26,626 bases of DNA from positions 1 through 26,626 of the forward strand of contig JABDEJ010000026.1 in assembly GCA_013287095.1 (NCBI GenBank). The letters are read 5' to 3'. Both the position numbers and the translations under genes were made by a program. The notes below the pieces were generated by a model. That model saw only the letters and a program-made list of their open reading frames with translations. It was not told the DNA's origin and searched no databases. Below are positions 14,364-23,519 of the stretch, piece after piece (positions within the stretch are counted from its first letter, which is position 1; every line of letters begins with the position of its first letter). Source of the stretch: Bacteroidota bacterium (GTDB taxonomy: Bacteria > Bacteroidota > Bacteroidia > CAILMK01).

Positions 14364-16267
14364 TTGGTTTCCATTAGCTCCCAAGCCGAACCATATTTCC
14401 CATTCTTCTCGCAATATTCAAGAAAACGGTCATAAAAAGGATGGTTTCCGAGGGTGGCACTGTCACCGATGACTACCAGTTTTTTACGCGCGCGGGTCAA
14501 GGCAACATTCATCCGCCTGTAGTCTGATAAAAAGCCGATCTCCCCTTTATCGTTACTACGTACAAGTGAAATATAAATGATATCGCGCTCCTGCCCCTGG
14601 AAGGCATCAATGGTATTGATATCAATAGTGGCAAGGGATTGGATAAATGTATTGGAATTCACCAGTTCCTGGAGATGTTTCACCTGTTCCCTGTAGGGTG
14701 AGATAATACCTGCCATCGGCAAGTGATTTAAGTTATTTCCAGTCAATAGTTTTTCAAAATGCTTCAGCAATATATCGGCTTCGCCCGGGTTGAAAAGGCT
14801 CATGGTTTCAGGGTTTTGTTTTTCATCAAAACTGCATCCTGCCGTATCAATAAATTCAAGGGGAATATTATCCGATAAGTCTATTACATGTTCTGCTACA
14901 GATTTATCCGCGATTAATTTATTATCATAAAATTCCTGGTTACTGAATCCCATGATACGCTCATTCATACGGTATTGGGTATTGAGCAATGAAACTTCCG
15001 GCAACCTGTTCAGGCATTTTTCTATCAATGTTGTACTTAATCCTTGTCTTGCGGCATCCATATTTTTGACTGTGGGAGGCAATTGGAAAGGATCACCTGC
15101 AAGGATGACTCTTTGTGCCCTTGCCACGGGTATCCATGTTGCCGGTTCTAGCGCCTGGGCTGCTTCATCTATCACCAGCGTTTTATACGTTCTTCCATCC
15201 GTATATTTATTTATAGAACCTACAAGGGTACAGGTAATTACATCGGCATTTGATAGTATCTGGCTTACGGCATAGTCTTCCAGTTTTATGGCATCGTCTT
15301 TAAGTAGTCGGGCTTCTTTGAGCAACAGGTTTCGCTGGTCGCGCTCACTTTTCCCGAAATGTCTTTTGTATTTTGAAGCCATTCGCCTGTATTCATCTGC
15401 CTGTTTTTTAAGGTTTTTGACATCTTTGGAGTATGTGTGTCGGTCGAGGCGCGCATCAAGGGTATGGCTGATAATAGACTCGTCCATTCTTGCAATATTT
15501 CCAAGCCTCACAACGTCCAGTCCTTCATCTGATAGTCGCTCGGTAAGCAGGTCAACAGCTGCATTACTTGGCGCACAAACGAGTATATTTTTTTCTGTTT
15601 TTGCGATGTGTTTTATTGCCTGAACAAGTGTTGTTGTTTTTCCAGTCCCGGGGGGGCCATGTATAATGGCAATATCCTGGGCGGAAATAATCCTGTTCAG
15701 GGCTTCGTTTTGTGACTCATTCAGTATAGGTATATTAACATGGTTATCAGGATGTATAAAGCGCGCTTCTTTGTCCCCAATGATTATATCGCGTAATTCT
15801 GACAACCTGTTGTTCTCAGCAGACATCACTCTCTTAACGCCGTCTTCCATTTCCCGATAAGAACGTTCGTCAAAAAGCAGATTGATCCCTATCTTTCCAT
15901 CGCTAAGCCAATCCGGCATTTCATCCTGGTATAGTATCAGTTTTAAAGTATTATTATTTACATAATGAATAACACCTGATTCCTGCTCTTCGTCATTTCC
16001 ATTTTTATTACAGAAAATCCCAGCCATTTTTCCCGCCGAAAACTGGTGCGGTTTGTCTTGTTGCGTGGGCCGCTCTACGATGATATAGGGATAGTCGCCA
16101 AGGCCGTAGCCTGTTTCTTTGATCACAACTGGGTACCAACAAACGCCTTGCTCTTTTCGCTGTTGCAGGGTGCTGTTTTTAATATTATCAAGATATTGCC
16201 TGAGGTCTTCTTCCTTTTCAAGTCTGAGTAATCTGAGCAGCTCCTGTAGTTGTTCACGGGGATTCAT
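14360..16267 (-). CDS. SF1 helicase, UPF1/IGHMBP2-like
   Basis: This 635-residue superfamily 1B helicase has its motifs in order: Walker A GPPGTGKT (204-211), motif Ia LVCAPSNAAVD, motif II VIDEAAQALEP (about 365), motif III LAGDPFQLPPT, motif IV/V region GIISPYREQV and TIDAFQGQERDIIYISLVRS, and motif VI NVALTRARKKLVVIGD. An N-terminal domain of about 180 residues comes first, as in bacterial relatives of UPF1/SMUBP-2, and the DUF559 or nuclease C-terminal fusions seen in some homologues are absent. It probably unwinds DNA or RNA 5' to 3', in general nucleic-acid maintenance. The gene converges with the small membrane peptide and diverges from the secreted protein gene across a gap with a 33-bp palindrome. 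Confidence 0.93.
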   Translation of the reverse strand: MNPREQLQELLRLLRLEKEEDLRQYLDNIKNSTLQQRKEQGVCWYPVVIKETGYGLGDYPYIIVERPTQQDKPHQFSAGKMAGIFCNKNGNDEEQESGVIHYVNNNTLKLILYQDEMPDWLSDGKIGINLLFDERSYREMEDGVKRVMSAENNRLSELRDIIIGDKEARFIHPDNHVNIPILNESQNEALNRIISAQDIAIIHGPPGTGKTTTLVQAIKHIAKTEKNILVCAPSNAAVDLLTERLSDEGLDVVRLGNIARMDESIISHTLDARLDRHTYSKDVKNLKKQADEYRRMASKYKRHFGKSERDQRNLLLKEARLLKDDAIKLEDYAVSQILSNADVITCTLVGSINKYTDGRTYKTLVIDEAAQALEPATWIPVARAQRVILAGDPFQLPPTVKNMDAARQGLSTTLIEKCLNRLPEVSLLNTQYRMNERIMGFSNQEFYDNKLIADKSVAEHVIDLSDNIPLEFIDTAGCSFDEKQNPETMSLFNPGEADILLKHFEKLLTGNNLNHLPMAGIISPYREQVKHLQELVNSNTFIQSLATIDINTIDAFQGQERDIIYISLVRSNDKGEIGFLSDYRRMNVALTRARKKLVVIGDSATLGNHPFYDRFLEYCEKNGKYGSAWELMETN

Positions 16268-16304
16268 GGGGCGAAGTTATGGCTTTGCCCTGAGGCTATT
16301 AGGT

Positions 16305-16337
16305 AGATGTTCCACTTTTTCAAAAAGTGGAACATCT
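16305..16337. repeat. 33-bp perfect palindrome, GTTCCAC...GTGGAAC
   Basis: Sixteen-base arms (16305-16320 and 16322-16337) are exact reverse complements around a single central C; the core is ACTTTTT-C-AAAAAGT. It sits in the gap between two divergent genes, so it is unlikely to be a terminator for either. A regulator-binding site or a REP-like genomic repeat is more likely. Confidence 0.85.
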
Positions 16338-16480
16338 TTGTTCATAGGTTAAAATATGTTAATGCGCCCATTCTTATATATATTAATTACTTGTTTAACA
16401 AATGGTTACTTACGTTAACTTTTGAGACCTGTTTTGTTTGTTCCTGAATTGCTTAACTTCGTATTCTAGAAAGAAGGAAG

Positions 16481-19126
16481 ATGGCCCATTACAATTATTT
16501 TAAACCGGCTTTTTTAAGCCTGGTAATTATCGTTTTTGGATTTATTCAACATGCCAAAGCCCAGAATTGGCAGGATAATATTCAAAATGATTCCAATTTT
16601 TTCAGCATTCAAAAAGCGTTTTATGCAGACCCTGCCAATACGCCTAAAGATGATGAAGAGGATGGCCCGATAGAACTCTTCAAAAGATGGGAAGCATTTA
16701 TGTTGCCACGGGTTTATCCTACAGGAAATCCCTTCGCTCCTGACATTGTTTACAAAGAGTGGGCAAAATACCAGGCTTCCCGGGGATTGAATAAAACCGG
16801 GGCTTATTCGGTTGCAAATGGAGGGTCATGGTATTACCTCGGGCCAATGACGACGCCCACCCCAGGCGGTGCACCGTTAAGCGGAGGTGGAACAGGCAGA
16901 ATAAATTGTATTGTTTTCAGGCCCGGCAACCCGCAGATCATGTGGGCAGGTACCGGATCAGGTGGTTTGTGGAAGAGCACTAATGGCGGCCTCAACTGGA
17001 CCACTAATACAGATAATCTTCCCGATCTCGGCGTGACAGATATCGCTTTCAATCCAAGACACCCTGATTCTATGTATATGGCCACGGGGGATGGTTTTGG
17101 CTATCCTATAAGCAATGGTACCCATTTTGACGGGACTTATAGTAACGGTGTCATGATATCAACAGACGGAGGCAATACCTGGGATACCACATCGCTGAAT
17201 TGGGCATTTTCAAAAACGATATCAATATCGCACCTCTTAATTGTACCTGAAAATCCAAACATCATTTTTGCCACAACCAATGCCGGTATCATGCGCAGTG
17301 CGGATGCAGGAAAAACATGGGTAAATGTTTTAAAACAGGATTTGAGTGATATAAAATTGAATGAGGCAAACCATAGTTTGATCTATGCCGCCGGAAGTGC
17401 ATTATATATCTCCAATGACACGGGTAAAACGTGGAAAGTGCAGAGCTTTAAATTACCGGCCGCTACGGCAGAAATGGCAATTGCAACGACCCCGGCGAAC
17501 CCTGCAATCCTGTATCTCGCCCTTTATCCCAATTTTGCAAACCAGGGAAGCAGTACATTTTTAATGAAGTCATCTGATAGTGGGTATACATGGAACAGTC
17601 TCGGGGCAATATCAGGAACAACTTTCTACGGATATTATACATGTGGATTAAGGGTTTCTCCTTATGACTCCAATCTCGTATTTGCGGGAGGTGTTGATGA
17701 TGTGAGATCAACTAACGGAGGGACTACGTGGAGCCTGATAACCTATAACAGCGCGAACCCTGATTCAGACTATTATGTTCATGCCGATCACAGGGTATTC
17801 GTATATTATCCGGGCTCAAAAGATACAATGTATGACGGAGATGATGGGGGAATATACATGAGTACCAACGGTGGAACCCATTGGAAACTCGTAAGCGGAG
17901 ATATTCATTCGCTGGAGTTTTACAGGATGGGAAATTCAATTACCGATACGACAATAATGTATGCCGGTGCGCAGGACAATGGTGTGAACCAATTTTATAA
18001 AGGGCAGTGGAACCATGTTATAGGTGGCGATGGCATGACCTGCCAGGTTTCACCGCAGGATCCGGGAACAGCTTACGGAAGCACCCAAAACGGAAGGGTG
18101 AAGAGAACTTCGGATTATGGAGTTACCTGGCAGAATATTTATCCGACCGGGTCTGGCAGTACTAACTGGACGACGCCATTTATCCTGGATCCTATAAACC
18201 CGGATACCATCTATTTTGGCGGAACAAAATTATATGAATCTGAGGATGAGGGAGATACATGGGCAAATATTGCAGCCGGTATAAAAATCAGCGAAAACAT
18301 TTCATGCTTTGCCATTTCACCTGATAATGATGGGGTAATTTACGTTGCCCTTGGCAGCGATCAATTGGCACCTGCCTCCTCGCCAAGAATGTACAGAACC
18401 ACCAATGGCGGCAATACCTGGGTAAATACAGTTACGGCCAAAACCAGTACGCTCTTAAACGTGAATACTTACCAGACTGGCATAGATGTGGAACAGGGTA
18501 ACCCTGCTACCGTTGCGACCTGTTTCTCCGGCTTTAATGCAAAAAACAAAGTTTTTATTTCAAATGATACCGGCGCTACCTGGATTAATATTTCTACCGG
18601 ACTGCCCAATGTGCCTGTGGATTGTATCAGGTTTGAAGGATCAACAGAGCATGGCCTTTTTATAGGGACTGATGTCGGTATCTTTTATCGCAATGATAAT
18701 ACCAATGGATGGGTGCCTTATATGACAGGCTTGCCAAATACCATTGTTGACCAGATCGAAGTATTCCCTGCATACGGTAAGATAAGGGCATGCACCTTTG
18801 GAAGGGGTATATGGGATGGATATTTACCGGGTTACGTTTCAAATATTGAAAAGATAAACGAATTAAAAACCGAGATCAGTATTTATCCAAATCCATCTGC
18901 AAGCGGGATGTTCAATATTCAAATTCCTAATGGGAAATATCAGAACCCAATGATGAGTGTTTACAATATGATAGGCCAGCAAATGTTTGCAAATCAATCA
19001 GTTTCAATGAATGCAAATGGCGGAACGTATCAACTAAACCTTGCCGGTTTGCCAGATGGTATTTACATTGTGAACCTCAATTATCCGGATGGAGTGGTGA
19101 GCAAGAAGGTGCAGGTGTTGAAGTAG
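16481..19126 (+). CDS. Secreted Asp-box/beta-propeller protein with T9SS sorting domain
   Basis: This 881-residue exported protein has a signal peptide at residues 1-27 (basic-poor start, hydrophobic LSLVIIVFGF, cleavage after AKA). About eleven Asp-box turns of the form S.D.G.TW follow (for example STNGGLNW, STDGGNTW, SNDTGKTW, SEDEGDTW, SNDTGATW), as in BNR/sortilin-VPS10-like beta-propellers. The last ~80 residues (ISIYPNPSASGMFNI, then NLAGLPDGIYIVNL and SKKVQVLK) are a type A T9SS sorting domain, so the protein should cross the outer membrane and be anchored or released. No glycosidase catalytic residues stand out; adhesion or polymer binding is as likely as catalysis. A purine-rich AGAAGGAAG immediately before the ATG is a better ribosome site than most here. 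Confidence 0.93.
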   Translation: MAHYNYFKPAFLSLVIIVFGFIQHAKAQNWQDNIQNDSNFFSIQKAFYADPANTPKDDEEDGPIELFKRWEAFMLPRVYPTGNPFAPDIVYKEWAKYQASRGLNKTGAYSVANGGSWYYLGPMTTPTPGGAPLSGGGTGRINCIVFRPGNPQIMWAGTGSGGLWKSTNGGLNWTTNTDNLPDLGVTDIAFNPRHPDSMYMATGDGFGYPISNGTHFDGTYSNGVMISTDGGNTWDTTSLNWAFSKTISISHLLIVPENPNIIFATTNAGIMRSADAGKTWVNVLKQDLSDIKLNEANHSLIYAAGSALYISNDTGKTWKVQSFKLPAATAEMAIATTPANPAILYLALYPNFANQGSSTFLMKSSDSGYTWNSLGAISGTTFYGYYTCGLRVSPYDSNLVFAGGVDDVRSTNGGTTWSLITYNSANPDSDYYVHADHRVFVYYPGSKDTMYDGDDGGIYMSTNGGTHWKLVSGDIHSLEFYRMGNSITDTTIMYAGAQDNGVNQFYKGQWNHVIGGDGMTCQVSPQDPGTAYGSTQNGRVKRTSDYGVTWQNIYPTGSGSTNWTTPFILDPINPDTIYFGGTKLYESEDEGDTWANIAAGIKISENISCFAISPDNDGVIYVALGSDQLAPASSPRMYRTTNGGNTWVNTVTAKTSTLLNVNTYQTGIDVEQGNPATVATCFSGFNAKNKVFISNDTGATWINISTGLPNVPVDCIRFEGSTEHGLFIGTDVGIFYRNDNTNGWVPYMTGLPNTIVDQIEVFPAYGKIRACTFGRGIWDGYLPGYVSNIEKINELKTEISIYPNPSASGMFNIQIPNGKYQNPMMSVYNMIGQQMFANQSVSMNANGGTYQLNLAGLPDGIYIVNLNYPDGVVSKKVQVLK

Positions 19127-19265
19127 GTAAATGATTAAAAAATTAAAAGATTGGAAGATTAAAAGATTTTGCTGACTTAAAAGGTCGCCAAATTTATTGA
19201 AACTTAATTTGCTCCAATTCCCCCACCGGGGGGGTATAGAACGAATCTTTTAATTCTTAAATCTT
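19127..19265. terminator. Convergent-gene gap with paired inverted repeats
   Basis: Between the secreted protein gene and uppP, AATTAAAAGATT (19141-19152) pairs exactly with AATCTTTTAATT (19244-19255). Degenerate copies lie beside both arms, and a C5/G5 hairpin with a short loop lies at 19220-19232. The gap separates convergent genes, so a two-way transcription stop is the likely job. The repeated arms also resemble local duplication. Confidence 0.45.
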
Positions 19266-20063
19266 TCAATTTCCCCCAAATATCCCCGTTCCTGCATAAT
19301 ACAGTACCAGGAAGATGATCCCGACAATGATCCTGTAAATACCGAATATCCTGAATCCGTTTTTGCTCAGGAAGCTTATAAAGAACTTAATAGCCAGCAT
19401 CGCAACGATAAAGGCAATGATATTGCCGATAACCAGAAGCTTCATATTATCATGATCTAAATGATAGCCGTCTTTATAGAAATCATATAATTTTTTGGCT
19501 GTGGCTGCAAACATGGTAGGCACAGCAAGAAAGAAAGAAAACTCTGCAGCACCCCTGCGAGATAGTTTGCGGGACAATCCACCAACTATTGTTGCAGCAG
19601 ATCTCGAGACGCCAGGAAATAGAGCCAATACCTGGAAAAAGCCGATAACAAAAGCCGATTTACTCGAAGGCGTTGTATTGTCCTGATGTTCTTCATCATG
19701 AAACCATTTATCTACAAACAACAATATAATACCACCGATCAACATCGCTGCTGCTACGCCAACCGGGTTTTCAAATAAAGCATCTATTCTTTTTCCTAAC
19801 AGCAACCCAAAAAAAGCGGCTGGAATAAAGGCAAGCAATAATTTATAGTAAAAATTGACTGATTGCAAGAAGCGTTTCCAGTATAGAACCATTACAGATA
19901 GAATGGCTCCGAGTTGTACGGCCACTTCAAAGAACTGGACGAACCTGTCGTTCGCAATCCCCATAATGGATGATGCCAGGATCATGTGGCCTGTGGATGA
20001 AATGGGAAGGAACTCTGTAATTCCTTCAATAATGGATAGGATGATGGTTTGGATTAAGTTCAT
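19266..20063 (-). CDS. uppP: Undecaprenyl-diphosphatase
   Basis: This 265-residue polytopic inner-membrane enzyme removes a phosphate from undecaprenyl diphosphate, so that the lipid carrier can be reused for peptidoglycan and O-antigen synthesis. Both signature regions of the BacA/UppP family are present: [13 protein letters not shown] (E17-H26 region) near the N-terminus and [17 protein letters not shown] near residue 150, which holds the catalytic Ser/Arg. Seven to eight hydrophobic segments and the total length match the family. Loss of the protein usually raises bacitracin sensitivity. It lies on the same strand as the lpx operon, but a 218-base gap with an inverted repeat separates them, so it probably has its own promoter. 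Confidence 0.96.
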   Translation of the reverse strand: MNLIQTIILSIIEGITEFLPISSTGHMILASSIMGIANDRFVQFFEVAVQLGAILSVMVLYWKRFLQSVNFYYKLLLAFIPAAFFGLLLGKRIDALFENPVGVAAAMLIGGIILLFVDKWFHDEEHQDNTTPSSKSAFVIGFFQVLALFPGVSRSAATIVGGLSRKLSRRGAAEFSFFLAVPTMFAATAKKLYDFYKDGYHLDHDNMKLLVIGNIIAFIVAMLAIKFFISFLSKNGFRIFGIYRIIVGIIFLVLYYAGTGIFGGN

Positions 20064-20131
20064 ATAGTGGTTTTATGTCCGCAATTTAATACTGTTTGGC
20101 TAAGCAATCGTTTTGAAAGCGAGGTTTTTTT

Positions 20132-20218
20132 TGTCATTTCGACGATAGGAGAAATCTGATTTAAGCGTAAGCTATTTCAACAAAGCCCCAAGCAGATTTC
20201 TCCTGCGTCGAAATGACA
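20132..20218. repeat. Long inverted repeat of REP/MITE type
   Basis: A 27-base left arm (20132-20158, beginning TGTCATTTCGACG) and a 26-base right arm (20193-20218, ending CGTCGAAATGACA) are reverse complements except for one substitution and one extra base. They enclose a 34-base loop. There is no coding content. The form is that of a non-autonomous palindromic element, inserted between lpxA and uppP. Confidence 0.8.
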
Positions 20219-20281
20219 GCTTTTCGCTGTGTTGATTTCGCTTTTTCATAGGTAGCATGAAAGAGCATAAATAATTCGTAA

Positions 20282-21061
20282 TTATAATCTGTATCCGCGC
20301 ATAATACCACGATCAGACCTAAGGATAAAGCTTACGATTTCGTCGCGCTCCTGGCTGGCAGGCATTTCTGCTTCAATGATAGAAAGAGCCTGGGAAACGT
20401 TGTGTCCGCGCATGTAGAGCAACCTGTAGATCTCCTGTATTTCATTGATCTTCTCGCTGCTGAAGCCTCTCCTCCTGAGTCCGATGGAGTTGATCCCTGT
20501 ATAGGATAGCGGCTCCCTGGCGGCCTTGATATAAGGCGGAACGTCTTTACGCACCAATGATCCTCCTGAGATCATACAATGCTGTCCGATGCTTACAAAC
20601 TGGTGTACAGCTGATATGCCACCGATCACGGCATAATCCCCGACTTTAACGTGACCTGCCAGGTTCACAGCATTGGCAATAATAGCGTTTTTGCCAATAT
20701 TGCAATCATGGGCAATATGAGAATAAGCCATGAGCAAAACGTTATCACCGATCACGGTTTTGTGTTTGTCGCGGGTACCACGGTTTACGGTAGCATATTC
20801 CCTGATAACCACATTGTTGCCGATAATAGCAAGGGTCTCTTCGTTCTTGAATTTCAGGTCCTGTGGAATGGCGGAAATCACTGCGCTCGGGAATATTTTA
20901 CAATTCTTGCCGATACGTGCGCCTTCCATAATGGTGACGTGAGATCCGATCCAGGTGCCTTCGTCTATCTCCACATTATTATGGATGGTAACAAACGGCT
21001 CTATCACAACATTTTGTGCTATTTTAGCCTGGGGGTGTACATATGACAGCGGCTGATGCAT
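20282..21061 (-). CDS. lpxA: UDP-N-acetylglucosamine O-acyltransferase
   Basis: This 259-residue cytoplasmic enzyme performs the first step of lipid A synthesis, moving a 3-hydroxyacyl chain from ACP to the 3-OH of UDP-GlcNAc. The N-terminal two thirds are left-handed beta-helix hexapeptide repeats (VHPQAKIAQNVVIEPFVTIHNNVEI and onward). SHIAHDCNIG contains the catalytic histidine (H118, equivalent to E. coli H125), and the helical C-terminus carries the usual GLRRRGFS stretch. Length is normal. It is the last gene of the operon, 21 bases after lpxC/fabZ. Chain-length preference cannot be read from sequence by eye. Confidence 0.97.
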   Translation of the reverse strand: MHQPLSYVHPQAKIAQNVVIEPFVTIHNNVEIDEGTWIGSHVTIMEGARIGKNCKIFPSAVISAIPQDLKFKNEETLAIIGNNVVIREYATVNRGTRDKHKTVIGDNVLLMAYSHIAHDCNIGKNAIIANAVNLAGHVKVGDYAVIGGISAVHQFVSIGQHCMISGGSLVRKDVPPYIKAAREPLSYTGINSIGLRRRGFSSEKINEIQEIYRLLYMRGHNVSQALSIIEAEMPASQERDEIVSFILRSDRGIMRGYRL

Positions 21062-21082
21062 TCTATTTTTTTTCTGCGATCT

Positions 21083-22477
21083 TTATTTCTGTTTTACAAT
21101 CTGGGCCATTAGCTCGGCTTCGGTTACCACTCTATTGCCCACAAATATCTGACCTTTCATCATACAAATACCACGCCTTACGGGCGCGGTAAGCTCCATC
21201 CGGATCAACATCGTGTCTCCCGGCACTACCTTTTCCTTGAATTTTGCATTTTCAATTTTCATGAAAAGGGTCGAATAATTCTCTGCATTTTCCAGGTCGC
21301 TCAGGATCATAATTCCCCCGACCTGTGCCATGGCTTCTATCTGTAAGACGCCCGGCATGATAGGATTGTTAGGGAAATGTCCGGTAAAAAAATACTCGGT
21401 TTGCGTAACGTTCTTAACGCCAATGATATGCTTCGGAGAAATTTCTATAATTTTATCCACAAAAACAAACGGGTCGGTGTGCGGCAGGATGCGCCTGATA
21501 TCCCTTGCGTCGAATACCGGTTTTTCATTCATGTCGTAATAAGGAGCAGAAGCATCACGCTTGCGTTTCTGCATTGCCTTCTTGATCTTCTTGGCAAATG
21601 CCACATTCGCGGCATGTCCAGGCCTGGCTGCCATTACCTGTGCTTTGATAGGCGCACCCACCAGGGCAAGGTCACCAATCAGGTCAAGTAATTTATGTCT
21701 TGCAGGTTCATTCTGATACCTGAGCTGCACATTGTTCAATATCCCTTCGGCCTGTACTTCTATGTTCTTTTTATTGAAAAGCTTCGATAAATGGTCCAGT
21801 TCTTCTTTGGTCACCATCTTGTCAACGATCACGATGGCATTGTTCAGGTCGCCGCCTTTGATAAGGTTGTGCTTTACCAGTTCTTCCAGTTCATGCAGAA
21901 AACAAAAAGTACGGCTGGAAGATATTTCTTTCCGGAACTCATGTATATCTGTTATAGAAGCATGCTGGCTTCCGAGTACGGTTGAATTATAATCCACCAT
22001 CACCGTCATCCGGTATCCGTCAAGGGGCATGGCGATCATTTCTACGCCGCGCTCCGGTTCAGAATAGTGGATGTTATGAGGGATCTCGAAATATTCCCTT
22101 TCGGCATTCAGTTCTTTGGTCCCGGCTTTCAGCAGTGCATCTACAAATATCTGGGCGCTGCCATCCATGATCGGGGTTTCCGTGGCATTCAGTTCTATCA
22201 ACACATTATCAATCTCGAGGCCAGCGAGCGCAGCCAGCGTATGCTCTACGGTGGCAACCCGTGCATCTCCCTTGCCGAGGGTCGTTCCGCGGCTCAGGTC
22301 AACCACCAGGTCAACATCCGCTTCAATAATTGGGGAATCAGGCAAGTCCACCCTACGGAATTTATACCCGTGGTTATCCGGTGCGGGCCTGAAAGTCATC
22401 GTTACCGCTTCCCCCGAATGGAGCCCGACCCCTGAAACCTCAACGGGTTCCTTGATCGTGGTTTGTTTACTACTCAT
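21083..22477 (-). CDS. lpxC/fabZ: Bifunctional LpxC deacetylase / FabZ dehydratase
   Basis: This is a fused enzyme typical of Bacteroidota. Residues 1 to about 300 are LpxC, the zinc UDP-3-O-acyl-GlcNAc deacetylase that commits flux to lipid A: SGVGLHSG, VEHTLAAL with E78/H79, RHKLLD with H261/D265, and PGHAAN with H288. Residues about 325-464 are FabZ, the 3-hydroxyacyl-ACP dehydratase: LPHTDPFVFVDKI, the catalytic TGHFPNNPIMPGV (H367) and QIEAMAQVGG (E381). I chose the ATG at 22477 because it places the zinc histidine at 79, as in E. coli, and gives an ATGAGTAG overlap with the lpxD stop. An ATG five codons upstream (22492) is possible. The fusion joins competing uses of the same hydroxyacyl-ACP pool. 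Confidence 0.96.
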   Translation of the reverse strand: MSSKQTTIKEPVEVSGVGLHSGEAVTMTFRPAPDNHGYKFRRVDLPDSPIIEADVDLVVDLSRGTTLGKGDARVATVEHTLAALAGLEIDNVLIELNATETPIMDGSAQIFVDALLKAGTKELNAEREYFEIPHNIHYSEPERGVEMIAMPLDGYRMTVMVDYNSTVLGSQHASITDIHEFRKEISSSRTFCFLHELEELVKHNLIKGGDLNNAIVIVDKMVTKEELDHLSKLFNKKNIEVQAEGILNNVQLRYQNEPARHKLLDLIGDLALVGAPIKAQVMAARPGHAANVAFAKKIKKAMQKRKRDASAPYYDMNEKPVFDARDIRRILPHTDPFVFVDKIIEISPKHIIGVKNVTQTEYFFTGHFPNNPIMPGVLQIEAMAQVGGIMILSDLENAENYSTLFMKIENAKFKEKVVPGDTMLIRMELTAPVRRGICMMKGQIFVGNRVVTEAELMAQIVKQK

Positions 22478-23519
22478 CTTCTCTGCTAACATGTAAATCT
22501 TTTATGGCATTCTCGAGGGCCTGAATTCGGTTGTAAAGTTCAGGAAGTTTTTTAAAAATCACCTGTGCTTTTATGGCATTTTTATATTCGATGGCTGGAG
22601 AGCCAAACCATTTCTGGTTTTTCTCTGTGATTGTCTTGGATATACCGCTCTGTGCGCCCACCTGCGAACCGTCTGCGATGGTGATGTGCCCAACGATCCC
22701 GACCTGTCCGCCGATCATGGTATTGCGGCCTATTTTGGTACTGCCCGAAATACCTGCCTGGGCTGCAACAGCCGTATTGGCCCCAAGCTCCACATTATGG
22801 GCCACTTGTATCAGGTTATCAAGTTTGACGCCCGCATCAATGATGGTAGCTTTGATAGTGGCACGGTCAATGGTGGTATTGGCACCGATTTCGACATTAT
22901 CACGAACAATGACCTTTCCTGTCTGGGGTATTTTCTTGTAAGAGCCGTCTTCCTGGGGTGCGAAACCGAACCCGTCACTGCCAAGCACGCAGCCTGAGTG
23001 CAAAATGCAGTTCTGACCGATTTCTGTGCCGGAATATACTTTGACCCCGGAATAAATGATGGTATCATTGCCTACTGAGGCATCATCGCCGATATAAGTT
23101 TGCGGGTAGATCATGGCATGGTCACCGATGACGGCATTTTCGCCGATATATGCAAAGGCCCCGATATACACATCCTTACCGATTTTAGCGGTTGAAGCGA
23201 TATACGAAGGCTGCTCGATGCCGGTTTTGCGGGTTTCTGCCTGGCTGAATTTTTCCAGCAGGCTGCTCATGGTGGAATACACATCATCCACACGGATCAA
23301 TACCGGATAAACAGGTTTCTCCAGTACAAAATCTTTGGAAACCAATACGGCAGATGCCTGGCTGGTATATAAATAATGGGCGTATTTGGGGTTGGAGACA
23401 AAACTCAGTGATTTATCATCCGCCTCTTCTATGGGTGAGAATTTTTCAACGAACCGGCCTTCGGCGCCCTCCAGGGTTCCGTTTATCATCTTAGCCAATT
23501 CATCTACGCTTATTTTCAT
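22470..23519 (-). CDS. lpxD: UDP-3-O-acylglucosamine N-acyltransferase
   Basis: This 349-residue enzyme carries out the third lipid A step, adding the N-linked hydroxyacyl chain to UDP-3-O-acyl-GlcN. It has an N-terminal uridine-binding domain (about 1-100, with SPIEEADDKSLSFVSNPKY), a long run of hexapeptide repeats (about 107-310), and a C-terminal helix. IQVAHNVELGANT holds the catalytic histidine (H241, E. coli H239). Its ATG directly abuts the stop of the HD gene (TAAATG), and its stop overlaps the lpxC/fabZ start, so translation of all three is probably coupled. Confidence 0.97.
   Translation of the reverse strand: MKISVDELAKMINGTLEGAEGRFVEKFSPIEEADDKSLSFVSNPKYAHYLYTSQASAVLVSKDFVLEKPVYPVLIRVDDVYSTMSSLLEKFSQAETRKTGIEQPSYIASTAKIGKDVYIGAFAYIGENAVIGDHAMIYPQTYIGDDASVGNDTIIYSGVKVYSGTEIGQNCILHSGCVLGSDGFGFAPQEDGSYKKIPQTGKVIVRDNVEIGANTTIDRATIKATIIDAGVKLDNLIQVAHNVELGANTAVAAQAGISGSTKIGRNTMIGGQVGIVGHITIADGSQVGAQSGISKTITEKNQKWFGSPAIEYKNAIKAQVIFKKLPELYNRIQALENAIKDLHVSREDE

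Noticed and set aside
16305..16337. The 33-bp palindrome as an intrinsic terminator
   Set aside because: The flanking genes run away from it in both directions, and no T-run follows on either strand beyond the stem itself.
21330..23068. Several 60-126 codon frames opposite and across the lpx genes
   Set aside because: They are antisense or out-of-frame shadows of well-conserved lpxC/fabZ and lpxD, with Arg/Ser/Pro-rich composition and no start context.
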